From the NCBI GenBank assembly GCA_031546845.1, contig JAVBJT010000002.1, forward strand, positions 1 to 64,000: 64,000 nt of DNA. The letters are read 5' to 3'. Shown here one piece after another: positions 1 through 9,295 of the stretch. The notes below the pieces were generated by a model, which searched no databases, was not told the DNA's origin, and saw only the letters and a list, made by a program, of their open reading frames with translations. This DNA is from Azoarcus sp031546845 (GTDB taxonomy: Bacteria; Pseudomonadota; Gammaproteobacteria; Burkholderiales; Rhodocyclaceae). Position 1 is the first letter of the stretch, and each line of letters starts with the position of its first letter. The translations under genes were made by a program, and so were the position numbers.

Positions 1-610
1 GGAGCCGCTCGAAGCCTATGGCATCGAGGCGATGTCCATCGGCTTTCTGGTCGAAACCGATACGCCGATGGTCTGGCGCGGCCCGATGGCGACGCAGGCG
101 CTGAACCAGTTGCTGAAGGAAACGAACTGGCACGATCTCGATTACCTGATTATCGACATGCCGCCGGGCACGGGCGATATTCAGCTTACGCTGTCGCAGA
201 GCGTGCCGGTGACGGGCGCGGTGATCGTTACCACGCCGCAGGATATCGCGCTGCTCGACGCGCGCAAGGGCTTGAAGATGTTCGAGAAGGTGGGCGTGCC
301 CATTCTCGGCGTGGTCGAGAACATGAGCGTCCATATCTGTTCCAAGTGCGGGCACGAGGAGCATATTTTCGGCTCCGGTGGCGGCGAGACGTTGTGTAAC
401 GATTACGGTATTCCCTTCCTCGGCGCGCTGCCGCTGGATTTGCGCATTCGCGAAGAGGCCGACGGCGGCTCGCCGACCGTGGTGGCGGAGCCGGACTGTC
501 GCATCGCCGTGATCTACAAGGCCATCGCGCGCAAGGTGGCGGTGCGGATCGCGGAAAAGGCCAAGGACATGACGCACAAGTTCCCCAGCATCGTCATCCA
601 GAATACCTGA
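1..610 (+). CDS. apbC: Mrp/ApbC-type iron-sulfur cluster carrier ATPase, C-terminal part
   Basis: This is the C-terminal ~200 residues of a Mrp/NBP35-family P-loop protein; the 5' end, including the Walker A loop, lies before the window. The frame is open from base 2. Visible family landmarks are the segment around SIGFLV, the DMPPGTGD loop characteristic of the deviant Walker family, and the CSKCG motif (Cys codons at 338-340 and 347-349), the CxxC that holds a shared 4Fe-4S cluster in the dimer. Family members bind and transfer Fe-S clusters to apoproteins in the cytosol. The gene ends with TGA at 608-610, 171 nt before dcd on the same strand. The assignment is secure; only the start is missing. 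Confidence 0.95.
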   Translation, partial: EPLEAYGIEAMSIGFLVETDTPMVWRGPMATQALNQLLKETNWHDLDYLIIDMPPGTGDIQLTLSQSVPVTGAVIVTTPQDIALLDARKGLKMFEKVGVPILGVVENMSVHICSKCGHEEHIFGSGGGETLCNDYGIPFLGALPLDLRIREEADGGSPTVVAEPDCRIAVIYKAIARKVAVRIAEKAKDMTHKFPSIVIQNT

Positions 611-701
611 GCGATAGGGCGGCGAGAGGAACGGTACGCGGCGCGGTGGGACGCCTGGTTGAACGCCATGCGATCCTGGCGCGCGCCGTTTGCGATATTC
701 G

Positions 702-732
702 TTGTTTACGTGGGGCCGTTCTGCCCTACACT
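702..732 (+). promoter_or_regulatory. Possible sigma70 promoter before dcd
   Basis: A -35-like TTGTTT/TTTACG at 702-710 is followed by TACACT at 727-732 (spacing 16 or 19 nt depending on the -35 chosen). It lies 50 nt upstream of the dcd start. The match is only moderate. Confidence 0.3.
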
Positions 733-781
733 ACGCGCATTTTTTGCCGGCCTTTTTTCCGGCGACAGAGGGATCGCGCTG

Positions 782-1348
<567 letters not shown>

Positions 1349-1386
1349 ACGCCGGGCGCGAACGGACGTGGAAAGAGAAAGAAACG

Positions 1387-1410
1387 GGGGCCGGTTCCGG
1401 CCCCTTTGTA
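1387..1410 (+). terminator. Rho-independent terminator after dcd
   Basis: A perfect 8-bp stem GGGGCCGG / CCGGCCCC with a TT loop (1387-1404) is followed by TTTGTACTTTTTG. It lies 39 nt after the dcd stop. Confidence 0.8.
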
Positions 1411-1502
1411 CTTTTTGTTTCATATTTTTGTTTTGATAACGCAACACGAATACGGACGGGCGGCGCTGTTTACCCGGTCGAGCCGCAGCAGGAGAAACAA
1501 GC

Positions 1503-3749
1503 ATGCGATTCCATTTTCCCGTCATCATCATCGATGAAGACTTCCGTTCCGAAAACACCTCGGGCCTGGGCATTCGCGCGTTGGCCAAGGCGATCGAGGA
1601 CGAGAACATGGAAGTGCTGGGCGTGACCGGCTACAGCGATTTGGCCGCCTTCGCGCAGCAGCAAAGCCGCGGCTCGGCCTTCATCCTGTCGATCGACGAC
1701 GAGGAATTCTTCTCGCCCGAGGCGTCGGCGAAAGCGATTTCCGATCTGCGCGCCTTCGTCGAAGGCATCCGCTCCCGCAATGCCGACATTCCGATTTTCC
1801 TGCACGGCGAAACGCGCACCAGCCGGCACATTCCGAGCGACGTGCTGCGCGAGATGCACGGCTTCATCCACATGTTCGAGGATACGCCGGAGTTCGTCGC
1901 CCGCTACATCGTGCGCGAGGCCAAGCACTATCTGGAATCGCTGCCACCGCCGTTTTTCCGCGCGCTCACCCATTACGCCGCCGACGGTTCCTATTCCTGG
2001 CACTGCCCCGGGCACTCGGGCGGCGTCGCTTTCCTGAAAAGCCCGGTGGGGCAGATGTTCCACCAGTTCTTCGGCGAGAACATGCTGCGCGCCGACGTGT
2101 GCAACGCGGTCGACGAACTCGGCCAGCTACTCGACCACACCGGCCCGGTGGCCGCTTCCGAGCGCAACGCCGCGCGCATCTTCAACTGCGACCACCTGTA
2201 CTTCGTCACCAACGGCACCTCCACGTCGAACAAGATGGTGTGGCACACCACGGTGGCTTCGGGCGACATCGTCGTCGTCGACCGTAACTGCCACAAGTCG
2301 ATCCTCCACTCCATCATCATGACTGGCGCGGTGCCGGTGTTCCTCACCCCCACGCGCAACCACTACGGCATCATCGGGCCGATTCCGCTGTCGGAGTTCG
2401 CCATCGACAACATCCGCAAGAAAATCGCGGCGAATCCCTTTGCCGGCGAGGCGAGCGATGCGAAGCCGCGCATTCTGACGATCACTCAATCGACCTACGA
2501 CGGCGTGGTGTACAACGTCGAAACCATCAAGGACATGCTCGACGGGCTTATCGACACACTGCACTTCGACGAAGCTTGGCTGCCGCACGCGGCCTTCCAC
2601 GATTTTTACGGCGATTACCACGCCATTGGCGCCGACCGTGTGCGCTGCAAGGAATCGATGGTGTTTTCCACCCAGTCGACACACAAGCTGCTCGCCGGCT
2701 TGTCGCAGGCGTCGCAGATCCTCGTGCAGGATTCGGAAACGCGCAAACTCGACCGCGATATCTTCAACGAAGCCTATCTGATGCACACCTCCACCTCGCC
2801 CCAGTACGCCATCATCGCCAGTTGCGATGTCGCGGCGGCGATGATGGAAGCGCCGGGGGGTACCGCGTTGGTCAACGAATCGCTGATGGAGGCGGTCGAA
2901 TTCCGCCGCGCGATGCGCAAGGTCGATGCCGAATTCGGCGATGCCGATTGGTGGTTCAAGGTCTGGGGGCCGGAGTATCTCGCCGAGGAAGGGCTGGGCG
3001 AGCGCGAAGACTGGATGCTCAACAGCAACGAAAGCTGGCACGGCTTCGGCGATCTGGCTCCGGGCTTCAACATGCTCGACCCGATCAAGGCCACCATCAT
3101 CACGCCGGGGCTCGACATGGAAGGCGACTTCGCCGACCACACCGGCATTCCCGCCGCCATCGTCACCAAGTACCTCTCCGAGCACGGCATCATCGTCGAA
3201 AAGACCGGCCTGTACTCCTTCTTCATCATGTTCACCATCGGCATCACCAAGGGCCGTTGGAACACGCTGGTAACGGAATTGCAGCAGTTCAAGGACGATT
3301 ACGACCGCAACCAACCGCTATGGCGCGTGATGCCCGAATTCATCGCCAAGCACCCGCGCTACGAAAAAGTGGGGCTGAAGGATCTGTGCGACCAGATCCA
3401 CTGCTTCTACAAAGCGCACGATGTCGCGCGCCTGACCACCGAAATGTATCTTTCCGATATGGTGCCGGCGATGAAACCCGCCGACGCCTTCGCCAAGATG
3501 GCGCACCGCGAGATCGAGCGGGTGCCAATCGACGACCTCGAAGGCCGCGTTACCGCGATGTTGGTCACGCCCTATCCGCCGGGTATTCCGCTACTGATTC
3601 CAGGTGAGCGCTTCAACGCCACCATCGTGCGTTACCTGCGGTTCGCACGTGACCTCAACGCCCGTTTCCCCGGCTTTGAAACCGATATACACGGCTTGGT
3701 CAAGGGCGACGACGGCCGCTACCACGTCGATTGCGTGCCCGGGAATTGA
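1503..3749 (+). CDS. PLP-dependent Orn/Lys/Arg decarboxylase, AdiA-like
   Basis: A 748-residue group III (fold type I) amino-acid decarboxylase. It has an N-terminal wing domain resembling a response-regulator receiver (about 1-125), the PLP-binding core, and a C-terminal domain ending VDCVPGN. The Schiff-base lysine is K395 in STQSTHKLLAGLSQAS, preceded by the HFDEAW motif. Several stretches (HFDEAW, ESWHGF, MLDPIK, YPPGIP) resemble biodegradative arginine decarboxylase AdiA more than lysine decarboxylase CadA, so decarboxylation of arginine to agmatine is the best guess. Substrate is not proven by sequence. A ribosome-binding AGGAG lies about 9 nt before the start. No amino-acid/polyamine antiporter is adjacent, unlike the classical adi and cad acid-resistance pairs. 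Confidence 0.9.
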   Translation: MRFHFPVIIIDEDFRSENTSGLGIRALAKAIEDENMEVLGVTGYSDLAAFAQQQSRGSAFILSIDDEEFFSPEASAKAISDLRAFVEGIRSRNADIPIFLHGETRTSRHIPSDVLREMHGFIHMFEDTPEFVARYIVREAKHYLESLPPPFFRALTHYAADGSYSWHCPGHSGGVAFLKSPVGQMFHQFFGENMLRADVCNAVDELGQLLDHTGPVAASERNAARIFNCDHLYFVTNGTSTSNKMVWHTTVASGDIVVVDRNCHKSILHSIIMTGAVPVFLTPTRNHYGIIGPIPLSEFAIDNIRKKIAANPFAGEASDAKPRILTITQSTYDGVVYNVETIKDMLDGLIDTLHFDEAWLPHAAFHDFYGDYHAIGADRVRCKESMVFSTQSTHKLLAGLSQASQILVQDSETRKLDRDIFNEAYLMHTSTSPQYAIIASCDVAAAMMEAPGGTALVNESLMEAVEFRRAMRKVDAEFGDADWWFKVWGPEYLAEEGLGEREDWMLNSNESWHGFGDLAPGFNMLDPIKATIITPGLDMEGDFADHTGIPAAIVTKYLSEHGIIVEKTGLYSFFIMFTIGITKGRWNTLVTELQQFKDDYDRNQPLWRVMPEFIAKHPRYEKVGLKDLCDQIHCFYKAHDVARLTTEMYLSDMVPAMKPADAFAKMAHREIERVPIDDLEGRVTAMLVTPYPPGIPLLIPGERFNATIVRYLRFARDLNARFPGFETDIHGLVKGDDGRYHVDCVPGN

Positions 3750-3769
3750 TCGCTCGTTGAGAGGAAAGA

Positions 3770-3796
3770 ATAGCGCGGGCCAGCCCCGCGCTATTG
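3770..3796. terminator. Bidirectional terminator between decarboxylase and folA
   Basis: An 11-bp inverted repeat, AATAGCGCGGG / CCCGCGCTATT, with a short loop lies between the convergent decarboxylase and folA genes. The T-rich tail (TCTTTCCTC) is better on the minus strand, so it probably serves folA mainly. Confidence 0.6.
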
Positions 3797-3801
3797 TCCG
3801 C

Positions 3802-4338
3802 TTATAGGCTGTGTGGGCGCTCCGCGCGCCGGTATTCGACAAAGTCGAAATCGAATTCATTGTCGGCGTCGGCGTGGTGTTTTTCCCGCTGCGTCTCGAC
3901 GAACTGTTGGCGGTCGAAAGCGGGAAACCGCGCATCGCCGGCCACATCCGCATGCACCTCGGTCAGCACCAGCCGGTCGGCCGACGCCAGCAACTGCCGG
4001 TAAAGATCGGCGCCGCCGATCACGAATACCCGCGCGCTGTCGCTAACGGCCTGCAAGGCGGCGGTAGGGTTGGAAAAAACCTCCGCGCCATCGGCGCGAT
4101 AAGCCGCATCGCGGCTCACCACCAGATTGCGCCGGCCCGGCAAGGCCCGCTTGAGCGATTCCCACGTTTTACGCCCCATCAAGATCGGATGGCCCAGTGT
4201 GCTGGCCTTGAAATGGGCGAGATCGGCCTTCAAGCGCCAGGGTAGTGCATTGTCGCGGCCGATGACGCTATTGCGCGCCACAGCGGCGATAAGCACGATT
4301 TCCACGGTGTTGCTACGTGTCTGTGCGGTCGTCGGCAT
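3802..4338 (-). CDS. folA: Dihydrofolate reductase
   Basis: A 178-residue type I dihydrofolate reductase, which reduces dihydrofolate to tetrahydrofolate with NADPH. Landmarks are NSVIGRDNALPWRL (substrate and Met20 loop), the conserved acidic residue in LKADLAHFK, GRKTWESL (NADPH binding) and FVIGGADLY. The N-terminus carries about 11 extra residues before the first beta strand (VEIVLIAAV), so the true start may lie slightly downstream. It follows the gamma carbonic anhydrase gene on the same strand after 72 nt and may be co-transcribed with it. Confidence 0.96.
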   Translation of the reverse strand: MPTTAQTRSNTVEIVLIAAVARNSVIGRDNALPWRLKADLAHFKASTLGHPILMGRKTWESLKRALPGRRNLVVSRDAAYRADGAEVFSNPTAALQAVSDSARVFVIGGADLYRQLLASADRLVLTEVHADVAGDARFPAFDRQQFVETQREKHHADADNEFDFDFVEYRRAERPHSL

Positions 4339-4410
4339 GAAGCGAGGGCGGAAGCGTTAAAAGTGGGTAAAAGGCGTGGGTGGGCACGAATCGGTCGCCA
4401 GGATCGGCCG

Positions 4411-4959
4411 TCAGTAATCGGCCGGATCGGCCACCGGCGCCAGCGGGCGCAGCTCCGCCTGGTAGCGGCGGGCGTTATCCACGTAGTGGGCGGCGTTCCG
4501 CTTGATGTTCTCGATATCCTCATCGCTCAGCTCGCGGATGATGCGTCCGGGCGAGCCGACTACCAGCGAGCGGTCGGGGATCACCTTGCCTTCTGGAATC
4601 AACGCCTTGGCGCCAATGATGCAGTTCTTGCCGATCACCGCGTTGTTCAGAATGATCGCGTTGATACCGATCAGCGTGCCGTCGCCCACGGTGCAGCCGT
4701 GCAGCATCGCCATGTGGCCGATGGTGACATCCGCGCCGATGGTGAGCGGCACGCCGACATCGTTATGGAGAACGGTGCCGTCCTGGATATTGGTGTTGTC
4801 GCCGATCGCGATTGGATCGTTGTCGCCGCGCACCACCACGTTGTACCAGATGTTGACGTTGTCGCCAGCGCGCACGCGGCCAATCACCGTTGCGTTGTGC
4901 GCCACCCAGCAGCCCTTGCCGAAGTGGGGGCTGTGTTCGCCCAAAGCGTAAATGCTCAT
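4411..4959 (-). CDS. yrdA: Gamma carbonic anhydrase-like left-handed beta-helix protein
   Basis: A 182-residue protein of the YrdA/PaaY gamma carbonic anhydrase family. Hexapeptide repeats run through most of it (for example TVIGRVRAGDNVNIWYNVV and NAVIGKNCIIGAKAL). The conserved RGD and the metal-binding histidines in VLHNDVG, TIGHMAMLHGC are present, as expected for a trimer binding metal between subunits. Carbonic anhydrase activity is inferred from the family; many bacterial members are poorly active. It sits upstream of folA and divergently from rlmJ across a 204-nt gap. Confidence 0.9.
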   Translation of the reverse strand: MSIYALGEHSPHFGKGCWVAHNATVIGRVRAGDNVNIWYNVVVRGDNDPIAIGDNTNIQDGTVLHNDVGVPLTIGADVTIGHMAMLHGCTVGDGTLIGINAIILNNAVIGKNCIIGAKALIPEGKVIPDRSLVVGSPGRIIRELSDEDIENIKRNAAHYVDNARRYQAELRPLAPVADPADY

Positions 4960-5163
4960 GTGTCGTCTCTCGTCATGTCCGGTCTACCGATGCGCGCGGA
5001 CGTAAGGGCCGGAATCATAGCAAGCAGTTGAGCGTTTTGGCTTACAAAGCGGTGCTTTCCCAGCGCGCCAGCCCGCGCTGCGCCCGTCCGGCCGTGTCGG
5101 AAGGGCGAAGAACGGGGCGGTGGTGGTAGCATTCGCTGCTCGTCCATCCCTCTCCGCTTCCCC

Positions 5164-6009
5164 ATGCTGAGTTACCGCCACGCTTTCCATGCTGGCAATC
5201 ATGCCGATGTTTTCAAGCACTTCGTCCTTGTCGAACTGCTCGACTATTACCGGCTGAAGGACAAGCCTTGGTGGTACGTCGATACCCATTCCGGGGCGGG
5301 ATGCTATGCGCTCGGCAGCGAGGAGGCGGCAAAGAACGCAGAGTTCGAGACCGGTATCGGCCGGCTTTGGGGGCGCGACGATCTGCCGGCGCAACTGGCG
5401 GCGTACATGAGCGCGGTGGCGCAATTCAACCCGCATGGCCGCCTGTTGTTCTACCCCGGATCGCCCGCCTTGGCGATGACGCGTGCGCGGCCGCAGGACC
5501 GCCTGCGCCTGTTCGAGATGCACCCCACCGATGCCGATACGCTGGAAGCCACCTTCGAGCGCGAGGCGGAACGGGTACAGGTGCGCCGCGCCGACGGCTT
5601 TGCCGGTCTGCCCGGCCTGATGCCGCCGCCGGTACGGCGGGCCGTGACGCTGATCGACCCTTCCTACGAAGTAAAGGACGACTACCAGCGCGTTGTCGAT
5701 ACGCTCAAAAGCGCGCTGCGGCGTTTTCCCACCGGCACTTATATGGTGTGGTACCCGCTGCTGGCGCGCGAGCAGGCGCGGCTGTTGCCACGGCGGCTGG
5801 GTGAGCTGGGCGCGGATAGTTGGCTCGATGCCCGCCTGGTGGTGCAAGAACCGTCGCGCTACGGCTTCGGCCTGTTCGGTAGCGGCCTGTTCGTTATCAA
5901 CCCGCCGTGGGTGCTGCCCGAACGGCTGGAAGCCGTGTTGCCGTGGCTGGCGGAAACGCTGGGCGAGAACGGCGAGGGCGCTTTCGATCTGGAGTACCAC
6001 ATCGAATGA
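5164..6009 (+). CDS. rlmJ: 23S rRNA (adenine(2030)-N6)-methyltransferase
   Basis: A 281-residue RlmJ (YhiR) methyltransferase, which uses SAM to methylate A2030 of 23S rRNA. The N-terminus MLSYRHAFHAGNHADVFKH is diagnostic for the family. Further marks are DTHSGAGCY, the YPGSP segment, and the catalytic DPSYEVKDDY, which corresponds to the DPPY/DPPF motif of N6-adenine methyltransferases. The stop codon overlaps the start of the following MazG-like gene (ATGA), so the two are probably translationally coupled. Confidence 0.95.
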   Translation: MLSYRHAFHAGNHADVFKHFVLVELLDYYRLKDKPWWYVDTHSGAGCYALGSEEAAKNAEFETGIGRLWGRDDLPAQLAAYMSAVAQFNPHGRLLFYPGSPALAMTRARPQDRLRLFEMHPTDADTLEATFEREAERVQVRRADGFAGLPGLMPPPVRRAVTLIDPSYEVKDDYQRVVDTLKSALRRFPTGTYMVWYPLLAREQARLLPRRLGELGADSWLDARLVVQEPSRYGFGLFGSGLFVINPPWVLPERLEAVLPWLAETLGENGEGAFDLEYHIE

Positions 6010-6371
6010 CCGGGGATGAAAAAAGCGACGCCTTGATCGCCCTGCGCGACGCGTTACGCCGGTTTACCGATGAGCGCGCCTGGGCGGTGTTTCACACGCC
6101 GAAAAACCTTGCGATGGCGTTGGCGGGGGAGGCGGGCGAGGTGCTGGAGCACTTCCAGTGGCTCACCCCCGAGCAATCGGCCGCGCTACCGGCCGAAGCG
6201 CATGCCGAAGTGGCCCTGGAACTGGCCGATGTGCTGTGTTACCTGGTGCGCCTGGCCGATGTGCTCGACATCGATTTGGCCGATGCCGCCCGGCGCAAGC
6301 TGGCGATCAACGCCGAACGCTACCCGGTTGCCAAGGCGCGCGGCCGGGCCGACAAGTACGACCGCCTCTGA
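6006..6371 (+). CDS. MazG-like nucleotide pyrophosphohydrolase
   Basis: A 121-residue all-alpha MazG/dCTPase-type protein. The metal-binding pattern of the family is visible: NLAMALAGEAGEVLEHFQW (EExxE-like helix) and ELADVLCYLVRLAD (ExxD helix). Such proteins hydrolyse (d)NTPs to the monophosphate and pyrophosphate, and the short form (RS21-C6/YpjD-like) prefers dCTP analogues. The ATG at 6006 overlaps the rlmJ stop by 4 nt, which fixes the start. Substrate is inferred only. Confidence 0.88.
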   Translation: MTGDEKSDALIALRDALRRFTDERAWAVFHTPKNLAMALAGEAGEVLEHFQWLTPEQSAALPAEAHAEVALELADVLCYLVRLADVLDIDLADAARRKLAINAERYPVAKARGRADKYDRL

Positions 6372-6393
6372 CTGCTTTTGACCGTTTCCCGCC

Positions 6394-6720
6394 ATGTCCT
6401 TCGCCGAATTGCTTGTTTTGATGCTGCTGTGCCTGCTGGCGTGGTTCTGGTTCAGCACGCTCAAGGCCCGCGAGGCTGGTGTGCGGGCCGCGCGGGTGGC
6501 CTGCGAGCGCGAAGGCGTGCAACTGCTCGACGAAACCGTGGCAGGCCGTTCGCTGCGGCTGGCGCGCGACGACAATGGCCGCCTTGTGTGGCAGCGCGTT
6601 TACGACTTCGAGTACTCCGGCTCGGGCTACGACCGCTTTCGCGGCTCGATCATGCTGCTTGGACATGAAGTGACGATGCTCGACGTTTCCGCGCACAAGG
6701 GCCCCCGGCTGGTGCAGTGA
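6394..6720 (+). CDS. DUF3301 membrane-anchored protein
   Basis: A 108-residue protein with one N-terminal membrane segment (LLVLMLLCLLAWFWF) and a soluble tail with the DUF3301 pattern: ARVACEREGVQLLDETV, RVYDFEYSGSGYDR, and a final hydrophobic strand before HKGPRLVQ. Function of the family is unknown. It lies 22 nt after the MazG-like gene and is probably the last gene of the rlmJ operon. Confidence 0.85.
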   Translation: MSFAELLVLMLLCLLAWFWFSTLKAREAGVRAARVACEREGVQLLDETVAGRSLRLARDDNGRLVWQRVYDFEYSGSGYDRFRGSIMLLGHEVTMLDVSAHKGPRLVQ

Positions 6721-6748
6721 GGTGTGCCGGGCGGCTGGCCGAAAAATC

Positions 6749-6776
6749 TTGATCCGATGGCGCGGTGGGGTATAGT
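6749..6776 (+). promoter_or_regulatory. Probable sigma70 promoter for the sodium symporter
   Basis: TTGATC at 6749-6754 and TATAGT at 6771-6776 with a 16-nt spacer, 94 nt before the transporter start. It lies just after the DUF3301 stop codon. Confidence 0.55.
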
Positions 6777-6869
6777 CGCGCCGCGCTGCGCGGTACCGGG
6801 CGGCATCGAACATAGAGCAATGCTCATAAAGCGGCTTCGTGCCGGATCACTCTGTTAAGGAACACACGC

Positions 6870-8219
6870 ATGTCATCTTCCGACGCCCGCGCCAACTGGG
6901 GGTCGCGCCTGGGCTTCATTCTGGCCGCATCCGGTTCGGCGGTCGGTCTGGGCGCCATCTGGAAATTCCCCTATATCGCCGGCCGTAACGGCGGCGGCGC
7001 GTTTCTGCTGGCTTACCTGGGCTGTGTCTTCACGCTCGGTTTGTCGTTGCTGATGGCGGAAATGCTCATCGGGCGGATGGCGAAACGTTCGGCCACCTCT
7101 GCCTATCGCCTGCTCGGCAACAAGCTGTGGGCATGGGCGGGGCGCTTGTCGGTGCTGTGCGTTTTTATCATTTTCGCGTACTACAACGTTGTCGGCGGGT
7201 GGACCGTCGCCTATCTGTTCCGCTCGCTCACCGGCGAGGCGTTGACGCACGATACGGCGCGGCTGAACGAGATGTTCAGCGCTTTCGTTGCCGATCCTGT
7301 GTGGTCGATGGTCTATACCGCGCTATTTCTTGGGCTGACGGCGGGGATCGTGCTCAAGGGCGTGGAAAAGGGCATCGAGCGCATGAGCAAGGTGCTGATG
7401 CCAGCGCTGTTCATCCTGATGCTGTTGCTGATCGGCCGTTCGCTGACGCTGGACGGGGCCATCGAGGGCGTTTGGTATTTCATCACGCCCGATTTCTCCA
7501 AATTCACTCCCGATATGCTCGTCGACGCCATGGGGCTGGCGTTTTTCTCGCTGTCGCTGGGCGGCGGAATGATCATCGCCTACGGCTCTTATATTTCACC
7601 CGAAACCAAGTTGACCGGCGCAACCTTCTGGGTTGCCACGCTGGCCACGCTGGCCTGCGTGCTGGCGGGGCTGATGATTCTGCCGGCGGTCTTCGCCTTC
7701 GGCGTCGATCCGGGGCAGGGGCCAGGGCTGACCTTCGTCACCATGCCGGCGCTTTTCGCGCAGATGCCGGCGGGGCATTTCTTCGCCGTGTGTTTTTTCC
7801 TGCTGCTGTTGTTCGCCGCGCTGACCTCGTCGGTGTCGATTCTTGAGCCGATCGTCAGCTTTCTCATCGACGATTTCGGCCTATCGCGCAAGCTTGCCAC
7901 GGCGCTGATCTCGGCCGTGTCGTTTTGCTTGAGCTTCCCGGCCGCCTGGTCTTTCGGCACGATGTCCGAAACGCATTGGCTGGGCGCGCGCAATCCCTTC
8001 GACTCGATGGACTATTTGGCGCAAAACGTTCTGATGCCCGCCGGCGGTCTGCTGGTGGCGCTGTTCGTGGGCTGGGCCGTGTGGCCGCGAGTACGTGCCG
8101 AACTGGACCAGGAGCGCGTGCCCGGCTTCTTCTTTATGCTGTTCCGTGGCGCATGCGCCGTTTTGGCGCCCATCCTCATCTGCATCATCTGGTATTACAA
8201 GCTCACAGGGAAAAACTGA
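6870..8219 (+). CDS. Sodium-dependent transporter, NSS (SNF) family
   Basis: A 449-residue integral membrane symporter of the neurotransmitter:sodium symporter family, with about 11-12 membrane segments. TM1 carries the sodium/substrate site motif (GFILAASGSAVGLGAIWKF, then PYIAGRNGGGAF), and later segments include SLSLGGGMIIAYGSY (TM6 unwound region). Bacterial members import amino acids such as tryptophan, tyrosine or leucine with Na+; the substrate here is unknown. A TAAGGA ribosome site lies about 10 nt before the ATG. It appears to be a single-gene unit with its own promoter. Confidence 0.92.
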   Translation: MSSSDARANWGSRLGFILAASGSAVGLGAIWKFPYIAGRNGGGAFLLAYLGCVFTLGLSLLMAEMLIGRMAKRSATSAYRLLGNKLWAWAGRLSVLCVFIIFAYYNVVGGWTVAYLFRSLTGEALTHDTARLNEMFSAFVADPVWSMVYTALFLGLTAGIVLKGVEKGIERMSKVLMPALFILMLLLIGRSLTLDGAIEGVWYFITPDFSKFTPDMLVDAMGLAFFSLSLGGGMIIAYGSYISPETKLTGATFWVATLATLACVLAGLMILPAVFAFGVDPGQGPGLTFVTMPALFAQMPAGHFFAVCFFLLLLFAALTSSVSILEPIVSFLIDDFGLSRKLATALISAVSFCLSFPAAWSFGTMSETHWLGARNPFDSMDYLAQNVLMPAGGLLVALFVGWAVWPRVRAELDQERVPGFFFMLFRGACAVLAPILICIIWYYKLTGKN

Positions 8220-8299
8220 GCGCCCTGGCGCCGCGCGGTTTCTCAAAGTGTCGGGCGCGGCGTGGCATCTTCTAGGCTTGTTCCTTGGTTTTTTTTTCC

Positions 8300-9019
8300 T
8301 TACCGCGCTTGGGTGGCATCCGCGCCGGCCCGCGCGCGCCATTGATTAAGGCGCTCGCGGTAAGCCGTTGCGTCTTGCAGCGATGCCTGTAGCAATTCGG
8401 CTTGGTCGCTTGCGGTCAAAAGATGGGCTTGTGCCATTTTTTGCAATTGCCGTTCGATCTGGCGCGGCAAACCATCGAGCCAACCGAGCATGGCCACCGC
8501 TGCTTCCGGCATGTCGCCCCTGGCGGCATGGAACAGCGCCAGATTGACCGGCATGTGCTGTTGCATGCAGTCGATGACGTTGTCGATGTGCTCGAAACGC
8601 GTGAGCCAAGGCAATGCCGTATCGGCGAGCCAGTGGGAAACGCCAGCGGAAAACGCCTCGATATCGTCCGCGTTGCGGATAGTCCAGCCGCCATGCGCAT
8701 CCGCTTCGAGCACGCGGTATTGAAAATGGGTGAAGGGCGTATCGAAATCCGGCGTGGCGAGCGACTGGGATTTACCGGTCAGCGCCATCTGTACCGCCGG
8801 GACGAGGCAGAGCAGGTCGACGTACAACTGGCCGCCGTGCTCCTTGGACCACCATTTGTCGCGGTAGAAGCTGATTTGCTGCTGCGCCGTGCCAGTTTCG
8901 TGGTGAAACAGACGTAAATCCTGCCCCATCCGGGATTTGATCTTGGCGAATGGCGATAAGACCGGCGTATCGCGGAAAATTTGATCCAACGCGGCGCCGA
9001 GTTTTTTGTTTAACGGCAT
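8300..9019 (-). CDS. Conserved hypothetical protein
   Basis: A 239-residue soluble protein that I do not recognise. It has no signal peptide or membrane segment. The N-terminal half is mixed and aromatic (SFYRDKWWSKEHGG), while the C-terminal half is helical with heptad-like runs (QIERQLQKMAQAH, AELLQASLQDATAYRERLNQW). Codon use and GC are like the neighbours. It is convergent with the sodium symporter and lies downstream of a small broken frame and the three GWWW genes on the same strand. Confidence 0.7.
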   Translation of the reverse strand: MPLNKKLGAALDQIFRDTPVLSPFAKIKSRMGQDLRLFHHETGTAQQQISFYRDKWWSKEHGGQLYVDLLCLVPAVQMALTGKSQSLATPDFDTPFTHFQYRVLEADAHGGWTIRNADDIEAFSAGVSHWLADTALPWLTRFEHIDNVIDCMQQHMPVNLALFHAARGDMPEAAVAMLGWLDGLPRQIERQLQKMAQAHLLTASDQAELLQASLQDATAYRERLNQWRARAGADATQAR

Positions 9020-9056
9020 TGCCTGATTCCGATGAGGGTGAACATGTCGAGACGCC

Positions 9057-9258
9057 TAAATTCCGCCGCTGGACGTGGATTCGGCGGATTTGATCTTGAT
9101 CCCCGATAGCGTCCGGACCAATAGCACGTCGTCCTCGAATTCCCACCATCCCGTCTTCCCGCCACAGCGAGCATTACTGCCATGCCATCGGTGTAATCGT
9201 CACACGCGGAAGAATCGCCAGGCATTGCTTTCACGGACTGCTTGACCAGCCACGACAT
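9057..9258 (-). pseudogene. Possible small frameshifted gene
   Basis: From ATG at 9258 the minus strand reads MSWLVKQSVKAMPGD and on to DGMAVMLAVAG. The sense then continues in another frame as GWWEFEDDVLLVRTL followed by GIKIKSAES and a TAG at 9057-9059. The junction is within a run GGGAAGACGGGATGG near 9140. Both halves look protein-like, so this may be a ~65-residue gene with an indel, or a sequencing error. Function unknown. Confidence 0.35.
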
Positions 9259-9295
9259 GACGCGCGGCTCGGAGAGCGAGATAGGCGCGTGCCCG

